DNA of 21,812 nucleotides from positions 1 to 21,812 of the forward strand of contig JAAYWE010000033.1 of NCBI GenBank assembly GCA_012516755.1, in the 5' to 3' direction. Shown piece after piece: positions 8,133 to 14,895 of the stretch. Position 1 is the first letter of the stretch. Every line of letters starts with the position of its first letter. The notes beneath the pieces were generated by a model, which was not told the DNA's origin, did not search any database, and was given only the letters and a program-made list of their open reading frames with translations. Made by a program: the position numbers and the translations under genes. The stretch comes from Treponema sp. (GTDB lineage Bacteria > Spirochaetota > Spirochaetia > Treponematales > Rectinemataceae).

Positions 8133-8612
8133 CTAAGGCAAATTGGGTGTAAAGATCATCGGCTTGCGCCAGGGGTGTTGGGTGCCAGAAATCTCCCAGC
8201 GGATCTTTCGTCTGATCTCCAGTTTGTCCGAAGAAGACTGCACACAAACCGCAAAAAAGCCGCTCCCAATATAGATCAGCTTCTCATCCGGCGCCAGATT
8301 CTCTTCCTTGGAGAGGATTTCAATTGCGCAATCGAAATGAATGGGTTCGCCATCTTCTCTTGAAGCAATCGCGCCTGCAAGATCAAATATGGGCTTACCG
8401 CAGACTTTACATATCTTGGATTCTTGTCTTGAGCTCTCTACCGACGGTTCCCCCATCCTCGCATGATTCTCCTGATTGCGGTCAGCTGTTTTTTGTGCAC
8501 CGGCGCGTGTTGATCGATGCTTTCTAAAATGCTGGCTCCCAATTCTTTTCCCCGGTCTTTCATGTTTGGGTGGATTGTTCGGTTGCTTGTTTGCGTTTGG
8601 CTCGGAGTTCAT
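8133..8612 (-). CDS. Hypothetical protein with a C2HC zinc-finger-like motif
   Basis: A 159-residue protein that I do not recognise. Residues 1-65 are hydrophilic, rich in Asn, Pro, Lys, Arg and Gln, and probably disordered and basic. Then C68-V-C-G71-type spacing gives C68-x2-C71 and H92-x2-C95 (ICKVCGKPIFD ... IHFDCAIEIL), which looks like a treble-clef or zinc-ribbon metal site. The remaining 60 residues are a predicted strand-rich tail ending RKPMIFTPNLP. The basic tail plus zinc site suggests nucleic-acid or ribosome contact, but that is a guess. The ATG overlaps the stop of the preceding small gene by four bases (ATGA), showing translational coupling. It is convergent with serS, with no visible hairpin terminator in the 66 bases between them. 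Confidence 0.75.
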   Translation of the reverse strand: MNSEPNANKQPNNPPKHERPGKRIGSQHFRKHRSTRAGAQKTADRNQENHARMGEPSVESSRQESKICKVCGKPIFDLAGAIASREDGEPIHFDCAIEILSKEENLAPDEKLIYIGSGFFAVCVQSSSDKLEIRRKIRWEISGTQHPWRKPMIFTPNLP

Positions 8613-8830
8613 TTCGGTTTATTCCTTATCGTATTTGATACCATTTCTGCAATCGAAGCAATCGCCCCATCCAAATAGCCGATATCCACTAGCTTATGCT
8701 TGATCTCATAAAGCCTCTTCCAATTTGTGGCTTTCATCTCTTCGGTTATATCATAGTCTGAATATAATAGATCATCCGGAGTGGAACCAGCCCATGCAGG
8801 AATATCTCTAGAAACCTTATTATTCTCCAT
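8609..8830 (-). CDS. Small hypothetical protein in the yraN cluster
   Basis: A 73-residue hydrophilic protein from ATG 8830 (beginning MENNKVSRDIP). A TTG at 8842 would add four residues but is a rarer start. I do not recognise the family. The sequence is acidic in the middle (DDLLYSDYDITEE) and probably helical in the second half (WKRLYEIKHKLVDIGYLDGAIASIAEMVS), without cysteines, membrane segments or a signal peptide. It overlaps the end of the yraN-like gene by 11 bases and the start of the zinc-finger gene by 4 bases, which supports it being a real gene in a tightly packed three-gene unit. Confidence 0.65.
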   Translation of the reverse strand: MENNKVSRDIPAWAGSTPDDLLYSDYDITEEMKATNWKRLYEIKHKLVDIGYLDGAIASIAEMVSNTIRNKPK

Positions 8831-9245
8831 CGTGTTCCGCAAATGCGCCTTCTATATGCCTAAGACAGGCACTCTCTTGTATCAGCATAACATCATAACG
8901 GATGCGATACTGTTTATATTTTCGATTAATAACGAGAAATAGTTTAGAGGTTTCTATTATAGAATTGCGCTTTTTGGCTCCTATGACATGCTCGAGATCG
9001 CGCTCGGTGATTTGATTTGCCGATTTGACTTCGATAAAGGACAGAATATTATCGCGTGTTGCTACGATGTCGATTTCCCCTCGCCTGCTACGAAAATTGC
9101 GCGCAAGAACATTCCAGCCAATACTCTCGAGATATCGGCCTGCCATAATCTCCTCTTCTCTTCCTTTTCTTTTCCATTTATCGCCTTCAGCCTTAGACAT
9201 AAGCATCGTGTCCAAATCTGCATTCTTATATTTAATGCGCGCCAA
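8820..9245 (-). CDS. YraN/UPF0102 family nuclease-like protein
   Basis: A 141-residue protein with the UPF0102 core: GREEEIMAGRYLESIGWNVLARNFRSRRGEIDIVA followed by ILSFIEVKSAN (core read in two parts). The E...GEID...EVK arrangement is the PD-(D/E)xK nuclease fold signature of this family, whose exact role is unsettled but is usually linked to DNA processing. The start is uncertain. TTG 9245 gives the longest form; ATG 9206 or 9200 would remove 13 or 15 residues and would still leave a normal N-terminus. None has a good SD. The gene follows rplS but is separated from it by a strong terminator, with a TATAAT on the minus strand at 9291-9286 that could start a separate transcript. Family assignment is good, function weak. 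Confidence 0.85.
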   Translation of the reverse strand: MARIKYKNADLDTMLMSKAEGDKWKRKGREEEIMAGRYLESIGWNVLARNFRSRRGEIDIVATRDNILSFIEVKSANQITERDLEHVIGAKKRNSIIETSKLFLVINRKYKQYRIRYDVMLIQESACLRHIEGAFAEHDGE

Positions 9246-9291
9246 AATAGATTTCTCGATTCAAAAATGTTCACGAAAGCCTAAGATTATA

Positions 9292-9325
9292 TAAAAAAGC
9301 TGCCAAGGCTTCTGCCTGGGCAGCT
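9292..9325 (-). terminator. Rho-independent terminator of the rpsP-rplS operon
   Basis: On the minus strand AGCTGCC (325-319 of 9xxx) pairs with GGCAGCT (304-298), an inner AGGC pairs with GCCT around an AGAA loop, with one C/T mismatch between the two stem parts. A run of six T follows. It lies 35 bases past the rplS stop codon and is the only clear intrinsic terminator in the window. Confidence 0.92.
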
Positions 9326-9359
9326 CGATTTCCAAATGGCTCTAGAGATCAAACGGTTC

Positions 9360-9731
9360 TTATGCTTCCTGCTTCTGGCTCTTGCGACCTCCGACAAGAG
9401 TCTTGACTTTAGCCTTCTTACCCACTTTGCTGCGAATATAGTAGAGCTTGGCTCTTCGCACTTTACCAGCTTTTATTATCTCCACTTTTTCGACACGAGG
9501 TGAATTGAAAGGAAACACGCGTTCCACACCTACACCATATGAGTTTTTTCTTACAGTAAAGGTCTTACCTACTCCCGCGTTCTTAATCGCTATGACAAGC
9601 CCTTCATAGGCTTGAATTCTCTCAGACTTGCCTTCTACAATCTTAAAACTGACGCGAACGGTATCTCCGACCCTGAAATCAGACAGGTCAGTTCGAATTT
9701 GTTCCGCTTGAATCTGCTGTATGAGGTCCAT
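9360..9731 (-). CDS. rplS: Ribosomal protein bL19
   Basis: A 123-residue 50S subunit protein at the 30S/50S interface. It begins MDLIQQIQAEQIRTDL, continues with FRVGDTVRVSFKIVEG and AYEGLVIAIKNAG, and keeps the signature VERVFPFNSPRVEKVE and RRAKLYYIRSKVGKKAK of bL19. The start is fixed by alignment of the first helix with other bL19 proteins and by an SD (GGGGGAGG) two bases before the ATG. It therefore overlaps the 3' end of trmD by 44 bases in a different frame, which is unusually long. It is the last gene of the operon before the terminator at 9292-9325. Confidence 0.97.
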   Translation of the reverse strand: MDLIQQIQAEQIRTDLSDFRVGDTVRVSFKIVEGKSERIQAYEGLVIAIKNAGVGKTFTVRKNSYGVGVERVFPFNSPRVEKVEIIKAGKVRRAKLYYIRSKVGKKAKVKTLVGGRKSQKQEA

Positions 9732-10458
9732 GTCCTCCCCCTTCGTCTATCACTTCTTTGAGCAATCTGCCTAATTCACTGGTCAGATCGATATTCTGCA
9801 AAAGTTCCGGTCTGTATGCGAGCGTTTTGATAAGACTCGCTTTGAGTCGCCATCGCTCTATCGCCGCATGGTTGCCGTTTACCAACACTTCCGGGACAAT
9901 TAAATTATCATATTTGGCAGGCCTTGTATACTGGGGATACTCTAGAAGGCCACTTGAAAAACTCTCTTCCGAAAGAGATTCATGCGAAATAACACCAGGT
10001 ATAAGGCGATACACCGCATCGATCACAACCATCGCTGCTATCTCTCCGCTCGAAAGCACATAATCTCCTATCGAAACCAAATCCGTAACTCTTGTATCGA
10101 TTATGCGCTGATCTATTCCCTCATATCGGCCGCAGAGTAAAATAAGATTTTCCTCATGTGCAAAATCCAACGCCATCACCTGATTGAAAAGCCTGCCTGA
10201 CGGAGTCACATAGATCGTCCTCAGTTCCGGAGATCCCGCCGCCGCAAGAGCTCTATCCAAAGGCTCTGGCTTCATCAGCATGCCTGGTCCACCACCAAAC
10301 ACTTCATCGTCACATTTGCGGTGACGGTCAAAAGCATAGTCTCTTATATTGACTAGCTCATAGGATATCAGCCCTTTTTCCACCGCGCGTTTCATTATAG
10401 AAGCAGAGAAATAAGCTTCAATAATTTCTGGGAAAAGAGAAATAACCTTGATTCTCAT
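9688..10458 (-). CDS. trmD: tRNA (guanine37-N1)-methyltransferase
   Basis: A 256-residue SPOUT-class (trefoil-knot) enzyme that methylates G37 of tRNAs with G36, preventing +1 frameshifting. It begins MRIKVISLFPEII. Visible motifs are CDDEVFGGGPGMLM (49-62), the knot segment LLCGRYEGIDQR (about 107-118), SIGDYVLSSGE (129-139; the usual GGE is SGE here) and the linker YPQYTRPAKYD. The start at ATG 10458 overlaps the rimM stop codon in an ATGA. An ATG at 10470 would add MDSG but breaks the usual family N-terminus. The C-terminal tail after the conserved EVIDEG is Gly/Ser/Asn-rich and is encoded in the 44-base overlap with rplS. Confidence 0.96.
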   Translation of the reverse strand: MRIKVISLFPEIIEAYFSASIMKRAVEKGLISYELVNIRDYAFDRHRKCDDEVFGGGPGMLMKPEPLDRALAAAGSPELRTIYVTPSGRLFNQVMALDFAHEENLILLCGRYEGIDQRIIDTRVTDLVSIGDYVLSSGEIAAMVVIDAVYRLIPGVISHESLSEESFSSGLLEYPQYTRPAKYDNLIVPEVLVNGNHAAIERWRLKASLIKTLAYRPELLQNIDLTSELGRLLKEVIDEGGGHGPHTADSSGTNSN

Positions 10459-10982
10459 TCCAGAATCCATGGGCTAATGATCTCGAGTTCGCCCCTCTCT
10501 TCGTCGATTTTCCCGACGAACTCATTTCGGAAGGGAACCAGGATCTTTTTTTTAAAGTCTCTCTCAATTTCCAAGAGATCGCTCTCTGCTCCCTCTATTA
10601 CCGCGGTGATCACCCCAATCTCTTCTCCGTCGGCTATTGCGGTCATTCCGACAAGGTCGGCAATATAGTATTCTCCGGGTTTTTTGGGACTGGCCTTTGA
10701 TCTAGGCAGAAAAATATCCCTCCCTACCAATCGGCGCGCTTTTTCGGGCGTCTCAAATCCCTCGAAAACTATGCTTACTCCCCAGCTTGCCTTTTGTAGA
10801 CGCAAAACTCTTATGGGCTTGGCATCTCTTAGCCCTTCTCTACCACCCAAGAGAAATTCTTGTGCGTCTTCTATATGCGAATATTCTCCCGAATAGCTGA
10901 ATAGCCTGAGCTCGCCCGTTAGACCTCTTACGGCACCAAGTCTTGCCACTGCCAGATATTCAGGTTCCTGCCTTTCATGCAT
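10455..10982 (-). CDS. rimM: Ribosome maturation factor RimM
   Basis: A 175-residue 16S rRNA-processing factor that binds uS19 and assists 30S head assembly. The N-terminal domain carries VARLGAVRGLTGELRLF (about 12-28). The C-terminal PRC-barrel carries GEYYIADLVGMTAI and EEIGVITAVIEG, ending in the typical LVPF...V..ID...G.L.I segment (ILVPFRNEFVGKIDEERG). The ATG at 10982 has no clear SD. It starts 15 bases after the khpA stop and ends overlapping trmD by four bases. Position between khpA and trmD is the classic order. Confidence 0.95.
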   Translation of the reverse strand: MHERQEPEYLAVARLGAVRGLTGELRLFSYSGEYSHIEDAQEFLLGGREGLRDAKPIRVLRLQKASWGVSIVFEGFETPEKARRLVGRDIFLPRSKASPKKPGEYYIADLVGMTAIADGEEIGVITAVIEGAESDLLEIERDFKKKILVPFRNEFVGKIDEERGELEIISPWILE

Positions 10983-10997
10983 GATAAAAAATCAATC

Positions 10998-11231
10998 TCA
11001 ATCAAGAATCTCCAAGATCACTCGTTTTGACTTGGACGATGCGGATGCGGAAAGAATAGTACGAATCGCACGAGCTATTCTGCCATTCTTGCCTATGACT
11101 TTTCCTATATCGCTCTCCGCAACCCTTAGCTCGAGAATTGTGGATTTCTCTCCCTCGACTACCTTGATATCGACGGATTCAGGATGGTCAACAAGCGATT
11201 TAACAATATATTCAACAAGATCGCGTTCCAT
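10998..11231 (-). CDS. khpA: KhpA-like KH-domain RNA-binding protein
   Basis: A 77-residue single KH domain (YlqC/KhpA family) that binds RNA, often as a partner of KhpB. It begins MERDLVEYIVKSLVDHPESV; the RNA-binding loop is GKVIGKNGRIARAIR, with GKNG as the GxxG. The start is placed at ATG 11231, because GGTGAG lies six bases upstream and the product then has the usual length. An in-frame ATG at 11249 overlapping the rpsP stop (ATGA) would add six residues; the still longer frame from 11321 lies inside rpsP and is not credible. It is the second gene of the rpsP operon. Confidence 0.93.
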   Translation of the reverse strand: MERDLVEYIVKSLVDHPESVDIKVVEGEKSTILELRVAESDIGKVIGKNGRIARAIRTILSASASSKSKRVILEILD

Positions 11232-11245
11232 AGTGTTCTCACCAC

Positions 11246-11497
11246 TCATTTTAGTTGAATGCCTTTTTTGTTCAAAAGAGAACGAACGGTGTCCGATGGT
11301 TGGGCACCTTTTGCAAGCCATTCTCTTACTTTGGCTTCATTTATGCTTATCTGCTTGTCCTCAGCTTCTATTGGATGATAGTATCCAATCTCATCAATGG
11401 TCTTGGAATCGCGCGCCGAGCGGGAATCCATTACAACAATCCGATAATATGGTCTAGCCTTAGCGCCAAACCTTTTGAGCCTTATACGCACGCTCAC
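11246..11497 (-). CDS. rpsP: Ribosomal protein bS16
   Basis: An 83-residue 30S protein. It begins MSVRIRLKRFGAKARPYYRI and continues VVMDSRSARDSKTIDEIGYYHP, the diagnostic bS16 sequence. The C-terminal part is AKVREWLAKGAQPSDTVRSLL. The start is GTG 11497, with AGGAGG (11509-11504) six bases upstream; a second GTG two codons on would be closer to the shortest family form but has a worse SD distance. It is the first gene of the khpA-rimM-trmD-rplS operon, preceded by an approximately 90-base leader containing a hairpin. Confidence 0.97.
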   Translation of the reverse strand: MSVRIRLKRFGAKARPYYRIVVMDSRSARDSKTIDEIGYYHPIEAEDKQISINEAKVREWLAKGAQPSDTVRSLLNKKGIQLK

Positions 11498-11530
11498 CCT
11501 AATCCTCCTGAATACAAAAAATGCAATGTA

Positions 11531-11569
11531 GGCTTCGCCTTATCCGCACATCCGTTCCTCTACGAAGCC
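11531..11569 (-). other. Possible structured leader upstream of rpsP
   Basis: GGCTTCG (11531-11537) and CGAAGCC (11563-11569) form a perfect 7-bp stem around a 25-base loop. Loop bases TCCGCACAT (11543-11551) are also complementary to ATGTGCGGA (11583-11591), which overlaps the expected transcript start, so an alternative pairing or pseudoknot is possible. It lies about 34 bases before the rpsP start codon. Confidence 0.4.
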
Positions 11570-11594
11570 CGATATATGGAACATGTGCGGAAGA

Positions 11595-11624
11595 TTTATA
11601 TACTATGAATGGGCAAAGAGTCAA
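11595..11624 (-). promoter_or_regulatory. rpsP operon promoter
   Basis: On the minus strand TTGACT (11624-11619) is followed by an 18-base spacer and TATAAA (11600-11595). A TATATA with a 16-base spacer overlaps it. The predicted transcription start near 11588 gives a leader of about 90 bases. Confidence 0.55.
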
Positions 11625-11633
11625 CGCAGTACC

Positions 11634-11662
11634 TTGACTATTTTCAATTTTACATTTATGGT
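11634..11662 (+). promoter_or_regulatory. Promoter of the acyl-CoA synthetase gene
   Basis: TTGACT (11634-11639), 17-base spacer, TATGGT (11657-11662), giving a leader of about 30 bases that includes the SD. ACATT (11652-11656) and AATGT (11666-11670) flank the -10 as an inverted repeat, and GTCAAA occurs twice just downstream; these could be operator elements but this is weak. Confidence 0.45.
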
Positions 11663-11697
11663 AATAATGTCAAAATTGTCAAAGGAGGCTCTTGGCA

Positions 11698-13647
11698 ATG
11701 GCAGATACAATCCCTCAAATGTATATTGAGATTGCACAAAGACAGCCAAACGTCCCAGTACAGCTTTCCAAGGATGCGCATGGCGATTTTCAACCAGTAA
11801 CCTATGGTGAACTCCTAAGAGAAGTCAGCATCTTTGCGCTTGGATTGGATGATTTTGGTGTCAGGCGAGGAGACAATATAGGTATTATTTCCGATAATAG
11901 AAAAGAATGGCTTATTGCGGACCTTGCTATTCTCGGAATTGGAGCAGTCGATGTTCCACGCGGCTGCGACGCAACAGCCCAGGAAATTGCATATATTCTA
12001 AGCTGGAGTGGATGTTCAACTACAATTCTCGAAAATGAACGCCAACTAAAGAAAATCCTCGATGTCAAAAAAGGCTGCCTTGCTTCCAACTCAATGTCTC
12101 TCATAGAAACACCTTATGCTGATTTAAGGTCCATAATTTTGATCGATCCTCCATCGTCACAAATCGCCCAGGAAGCCCAAGAGGCAGGGCTCAATATTCA
12201 TCTATTCTCGGAAATTATGGAAAAGGGCCTATCACTCTATAGAAACGATCCTGATTTCTATCAAAGAGAGACTCTAAAAGGCACAAGAGCCGATCTTGCA
12301 ACCATAATCTACACTTCTGGTACCACGGGCGAACCAAAAGGTGTCATGCTCAGTCATGGCAATTTTCTCCATCAAACCGAATACTTCCCCTATCTGCTCG
12401 AAGTGAATAGTGGCGATGTGTTCCTTTCAGTACTTCCAATTTGGCATTCATTTGAACGAGCTGTTCAGTACATTCTCCTCCAGGCCGGATGTACGATCGC
12501 CTATTCCAAGCCTATAGGCTCGATTCTCATGGAAGATATGGAGGTAGTACAACCCCACTGGTTTTCAACCGTTCCTCGGATCTGGGAATCCGTGAAAGAT
12601 GGGGTGGATAAGACAATTCGCCAGAGCGGGGGATTCTCCAAATTCATGTTCTCTATGTTTGTAGGCATTGGAAAAGCCCATGCATATTTCAAGAATATGC
12701 TGTACGACCAACTGCCAAAATTCTCTCCCAGGTCGCGCTTTCTTGATATTTCCATATCTATAATTCCCTTTGCATTGCTTAGTCCTTTTCGCGCCTTGGG
12801 CAATGCGCTCGTGTTCAAAAAAATCAAGGGGAAACTTGGAAAGCGTTTTATTGCAGGCGTATCTGGCGGAGGAGCCTTGCCGCCCTCGGTCGATCGCTTC
12901 TTCGAAGCCATCGGAATACTAATACTCGAAGGATATGGCCTAACAGAAACCGCGCCGGTATTGAGCGTGAGGTTGAGAAATCATCCGGTGACCGGCACGG
13001 TAGGTCCAGTACATCGAGGAACAGAAGTTCGCATTTTAGACGAACGGGGAGATGTGCTTCCCGCAGGGCAAAAGGGCGTTATTCATGTGCGTGGTCCTCA
13101 AGTTATGCTTGGGTATTACAAAAGACCCGACCTGACCGAAAAAGTACTCTCTAAGGATGGCTGGTTGAACACTGGCGATCTAGGCATGTTCACTATTCAT
13201 GGTGAGCTAAAGATAATAGGTCGTGTAAAAGACACGATAGTATTGCGCGGGGGAGAAAATATCGAGCCTTTACCCATAGAACAGAGATTGCGCGAGAGCC
13301 CCTATATTCAGCAAGCCGCTGTAGTGGGCCAAGACCAAAGATATCTTGCAGCTCTCATTGTACCAAATCAAGAGGTGCTTACCGCATGGGCGGAGGAGAA
13401 CGATATCCCGTTTAACGATTATCCATCGTTATTGGAACAACCAGAAGTAAAAGAACTCATTAACAGTGAAATAAACAGCTATATCAGCATAAAGAATGGT
13501 TTTAAGCCTTTTGAGCGTATTTACTACTTCGCTCTTCTGCCTTCTCCTTTCGAGGAAGGACGAGAATTGTCGGCAAAATTGGATCTAAAGCGCCATGTAA
13601 TCAACGAGCTCTATGCTGATCAGATAAAAAAACTCTTCGAGGAATGA
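11698..13647 (+). CDS. Long-chain acyl-CoA synthetase (AMP-forming)
   Basis: A 649-residue member of the ANL adenylate-forming superfamily, FadD/ACSL type, which activates fatty acids to acyl-AMP and then acyl-CoA. Motifs: the P-loop YTSGTTGEPKGVMLSHGN (about 205-222), LPIWHSFERAVQ, the acyl-binding/adenine motif EGYGLTETAPVLSVR (from 411), GWLNTGDLG with its Asp at 494, the hinge ELKIIGRVKDTIVLRGGENI, and a C-terminal lysine in SAKLDLKRHV. Length and the insertion between about 270 and 370 fit long-chain synthetases. The start is ATG 11698, nine bases after AAAGGAGG; TTG 11692 would leave only three bases. It is likely peripheral, acting on host- or diet-derived fatty acids, which many spirochaetes cannot make; that last point is inference. 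It stands alone, divergent from rpsP. Confidence 0.93.
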   Translation: MADTIPQMYIEIAQRQPNVPVQLSKDAHGDFQPVTYGELLREVSIFALGLDDFGVRRGDNIGIISDNRKEWLIADLAILGIGAVDVPRGCDATAQEIAYILSWSGCSTTILENERQLKKILDVKKGCLASNSMSLIETPYADLRSIILIDPPSSQIAQEAQEAGLNIHLFSEIMEKGLSLYRNDPDFYQRETLKGTRADLATIIYTSGTTGEPKGVMLSHGNFLHQTEYFPYLLEVNSGDVFLSVLPIWHSFERAVQYILLQAGCTIAYSKPIGSILMEDMEVVQPHWFSTVPRIWESVKDGVDKTIRQSGGFSKFMFSMFVGIGKAHAYFKNMLYDQLPKFSPRSRFLDISISIIPFALLSPFRALGNALVFKKIKGKLGKRFIAGVSGGGALPPSVDRFFEAIGILILEGYGLTETAPVLSVRLRNHPVTGTVGPVHRGTEVRILDERGDVLPAGQKGVIHVRGPQVMLGYYKRPDLTEKVLSKDGWLNTGDLGMFTIHGELKIIGRVKDTIVLRGGENIEPLPIEQRLRESPYIQQAAVVGQDQRYLAALIVPNQEVLTAWAEENDIPFNDYPSLLEQPEVKELINSEINSYISIKNGFKPFERIYYFALLPSPFEEGRELSAKLDLKRHVINELYADQIKKLFEE

Positions 13648-13729
13648 TCTTATATCGACGAGAAACCTGGTCAACCCAATCAGAAATTTCGTGTCAATAA
13701 TGCCGATGATAGCCCAAAGAATAAGAAGC

Positions 13730-14605
13730 TCAAGAAATCTCGATGTCGCCGAGAATGCTCTTGACATAGAGACGCCTGGACCCTTCCCCTGTGCGAAAGG
13801 TACAGCGCTGAGGTCCTATTCCAGAAGCACTAGTGGGGAAGTTTGCTTCTATTCGACCCGAAAGCGTTTCAGCCCTGAATTCAATGCTGCTATACTCAAG
13901 CTGTATGGAAATGTCACCCGAATAAGTCTGGACTTCTCCTCCGCCAAATGCGCCGCTGACTTCCAGTTCGATATCGCCCTTATTAGAGATGAGCCTGACT
14001 CTTCCTTTGACTCTGCGGGCGATTATTTTGCCTTGATCGCATACCGCCGCTACGTTCTTCTCGACCTGATCCATCAAGACAATACTATTCTGACTCTCCA
14101 CCTGGACAGAACCTGCAATTCTCGAGCATCTGATAGTACCGTTTATGCTCCGGGCGGAACATCCTTCGCTGCGATCTACGATGATATTGCCATTGACGCT
14201 CGAGACTTCGACAAATTTGGCATTCGAGATGCTGATATCTCCTCGATCGGAGATGGCAAGGACATTTGCCGGGATTTCGCGAATCTCCATCGATCCTCTG
14301 GAGGAATGCACTTCCACATCTGAGATATGTGAAGGTATAAAAATATTGCATTTCCCAATTCTAACATAGTCATTAGCTATTACTTCGATAATCGCAATAC
14401 TCTCGGCTCGCCGAAACCGGCAAGACCATGTGTCGATCTCTTCCGAAACCCCTTGAAGTTCTATAAAATATCGTAGCTGCGAGTCTTCTGATCCGGTCAC
14501 AATGATATTGCCTTCTGACACACGGATAACTATCCGTCGGATGCCTTCCACATCTTGAATGTCTTCTATAAACCGGAAATCAATATCTATACCTTCGGTG
14601 CGCAT
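13730..14605 (-). CDS. DUF4097-like beta-strand-repeat protein
   Basis: A 291-residue protein made of short repeated strand-turn units such as SSRGSMEIREI, ISDRGDISISNAKF, SVNGNIIVDRS, SINGTIRCSRI, CDQGKIIARRV, SNKGDIELEVSG, TYSGDISIQL and ILGDIEIS. The recurring x-G-(D/N/S)-I-x-(I/V) step matches the DUF4097/DUF4098 beta-solenoid proteins. No catalytic motif is visible. There is no signal peptide, lipobox or membrane segment, although many relatives are membrane-linked, so it is predicted cytoplasmic. The start is ATG 14605 because GGAGG (14619-14615) lies nine bases upstream; an in-frame ATG at 14638 would add 11 residues. It has its own promoter and converges with the acyl-CoA synthetase gene across 82 featureless bases. 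Function unknown. Confidence 0.8.
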   Translation of the reverse strand: MRTEGIDIDFRFIEDIQDVEGIRRIVIRVSEGNIIVTGSEDSQLRYFIELQGVSEEIDTWSCRFRRAESIAIIEVIANDYVRIGKCNIFIPSHISDVEVHSSRGSMEIREIPANVLAISDRGDISISNAKFVEVSSVNGNIIVDRSEGCSARSINGTIRCSRIAGSVQVESQNSIVLMDQVEKNVAAVCDQGKIIARRVKGRVRLISNKGDIELEVSGAFGGGEVQTYSGDISIQLEYSSIEFRAETLSGRIEANFPTSASGIGPQRCTFRTGEGSRRLYVKSILGDIEIS

Positions 14606-14682
14606 CAAATTATGCCTCCGGGTTCTCAATCCATGCATTACCTGCCATTCTGTAAGATGCAGATCTTAATATTATTTTTATT

Positions 14683-14710
14683 ATTATATCACAATCTCTC
14701 TTTTTAGCAA
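14683..14710 (-). promoter_or_regulatory. Promoter of the DUF4097-like gene
   Basis: On the minus strand TTGCTA (14710-14705), a 16-base spacer and a perfect TATAAT (14688-14683) lie in a very AT-rich stretch. The predicted start near 14676 gives a leader of about 70 bases. Confidence 0.5.
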
Positions 14711-14841
14711 ATCGATATTAGAATAGTGTACGAATTCCCATCTCGTGACTCCAACACTAGAGGCCTTTTCGATTTCGCGATCCTTTTAGCGATTCCTTAC
14801 CATTTTTGATTTCCTTTGTCTTTGCATCTATCTTCCTCCTC

Positions 14842-14870
14842 TTGAAAGGATTTGCAACATACAGCATTAT
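14842..14870 (+). promoter_or_regulatory. Possible ileS promoter
   Basis: TTGAAA (14842-14847), 17-base spacer and CATTAT (14865-14870) would start a transcript near 14877, about 19 bases before the ileS GTG and just before its SD. TAGAAT at 14719-14724 is an alternative -10 without a good -35. The rest of 14606-14895 shows no other clear element. Confidence 0.4.
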
Positions 14871-14895
14871 TCGTGACATTACCGAGGAGGATATC

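Noticed and set aside
11249..11321. Longer N-terminus for the KH-domain protein
   Set aside because: The added residues are read from within rpsP, contain no KH sequence and would create a 76-base overlap; ATG 11231 has an SD and gives the family length.
11255..11608. Plus-strand frame of 117 residues over rpsP
   Set aside because: It lies opposite an unmistakable bS16 gene and its leader; no SD and no family features.
13585..13767. Minus-strand frame for a 60-residue hydrophobic peptide downstream of the DUF4097-like gene
   Set aside because: It overlaps the 3' end of the acyl-CoA synthetase gene by 63 bases and the DUF4097-like gene by 38, has no SD at its start and no family resemblance; the hydrophobic look comes from an AT-rich gap.
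13691..14323. 210-residue plus-strand frame opposite the DUF4097-like gene
   Set aside because: It is the antisense of a gene with clear repeat periodicity and an SD; the frame has no recognisable motif.
14639..14895. T-box or other tRNA-sensing riboswitch before ileS
   Set aside because: No T-box consensus, specifier stem or antiterminator/terminator pair could be found by eye; only a short direct repeat (GCGATCCTT / GCGATTCCTT) is present.
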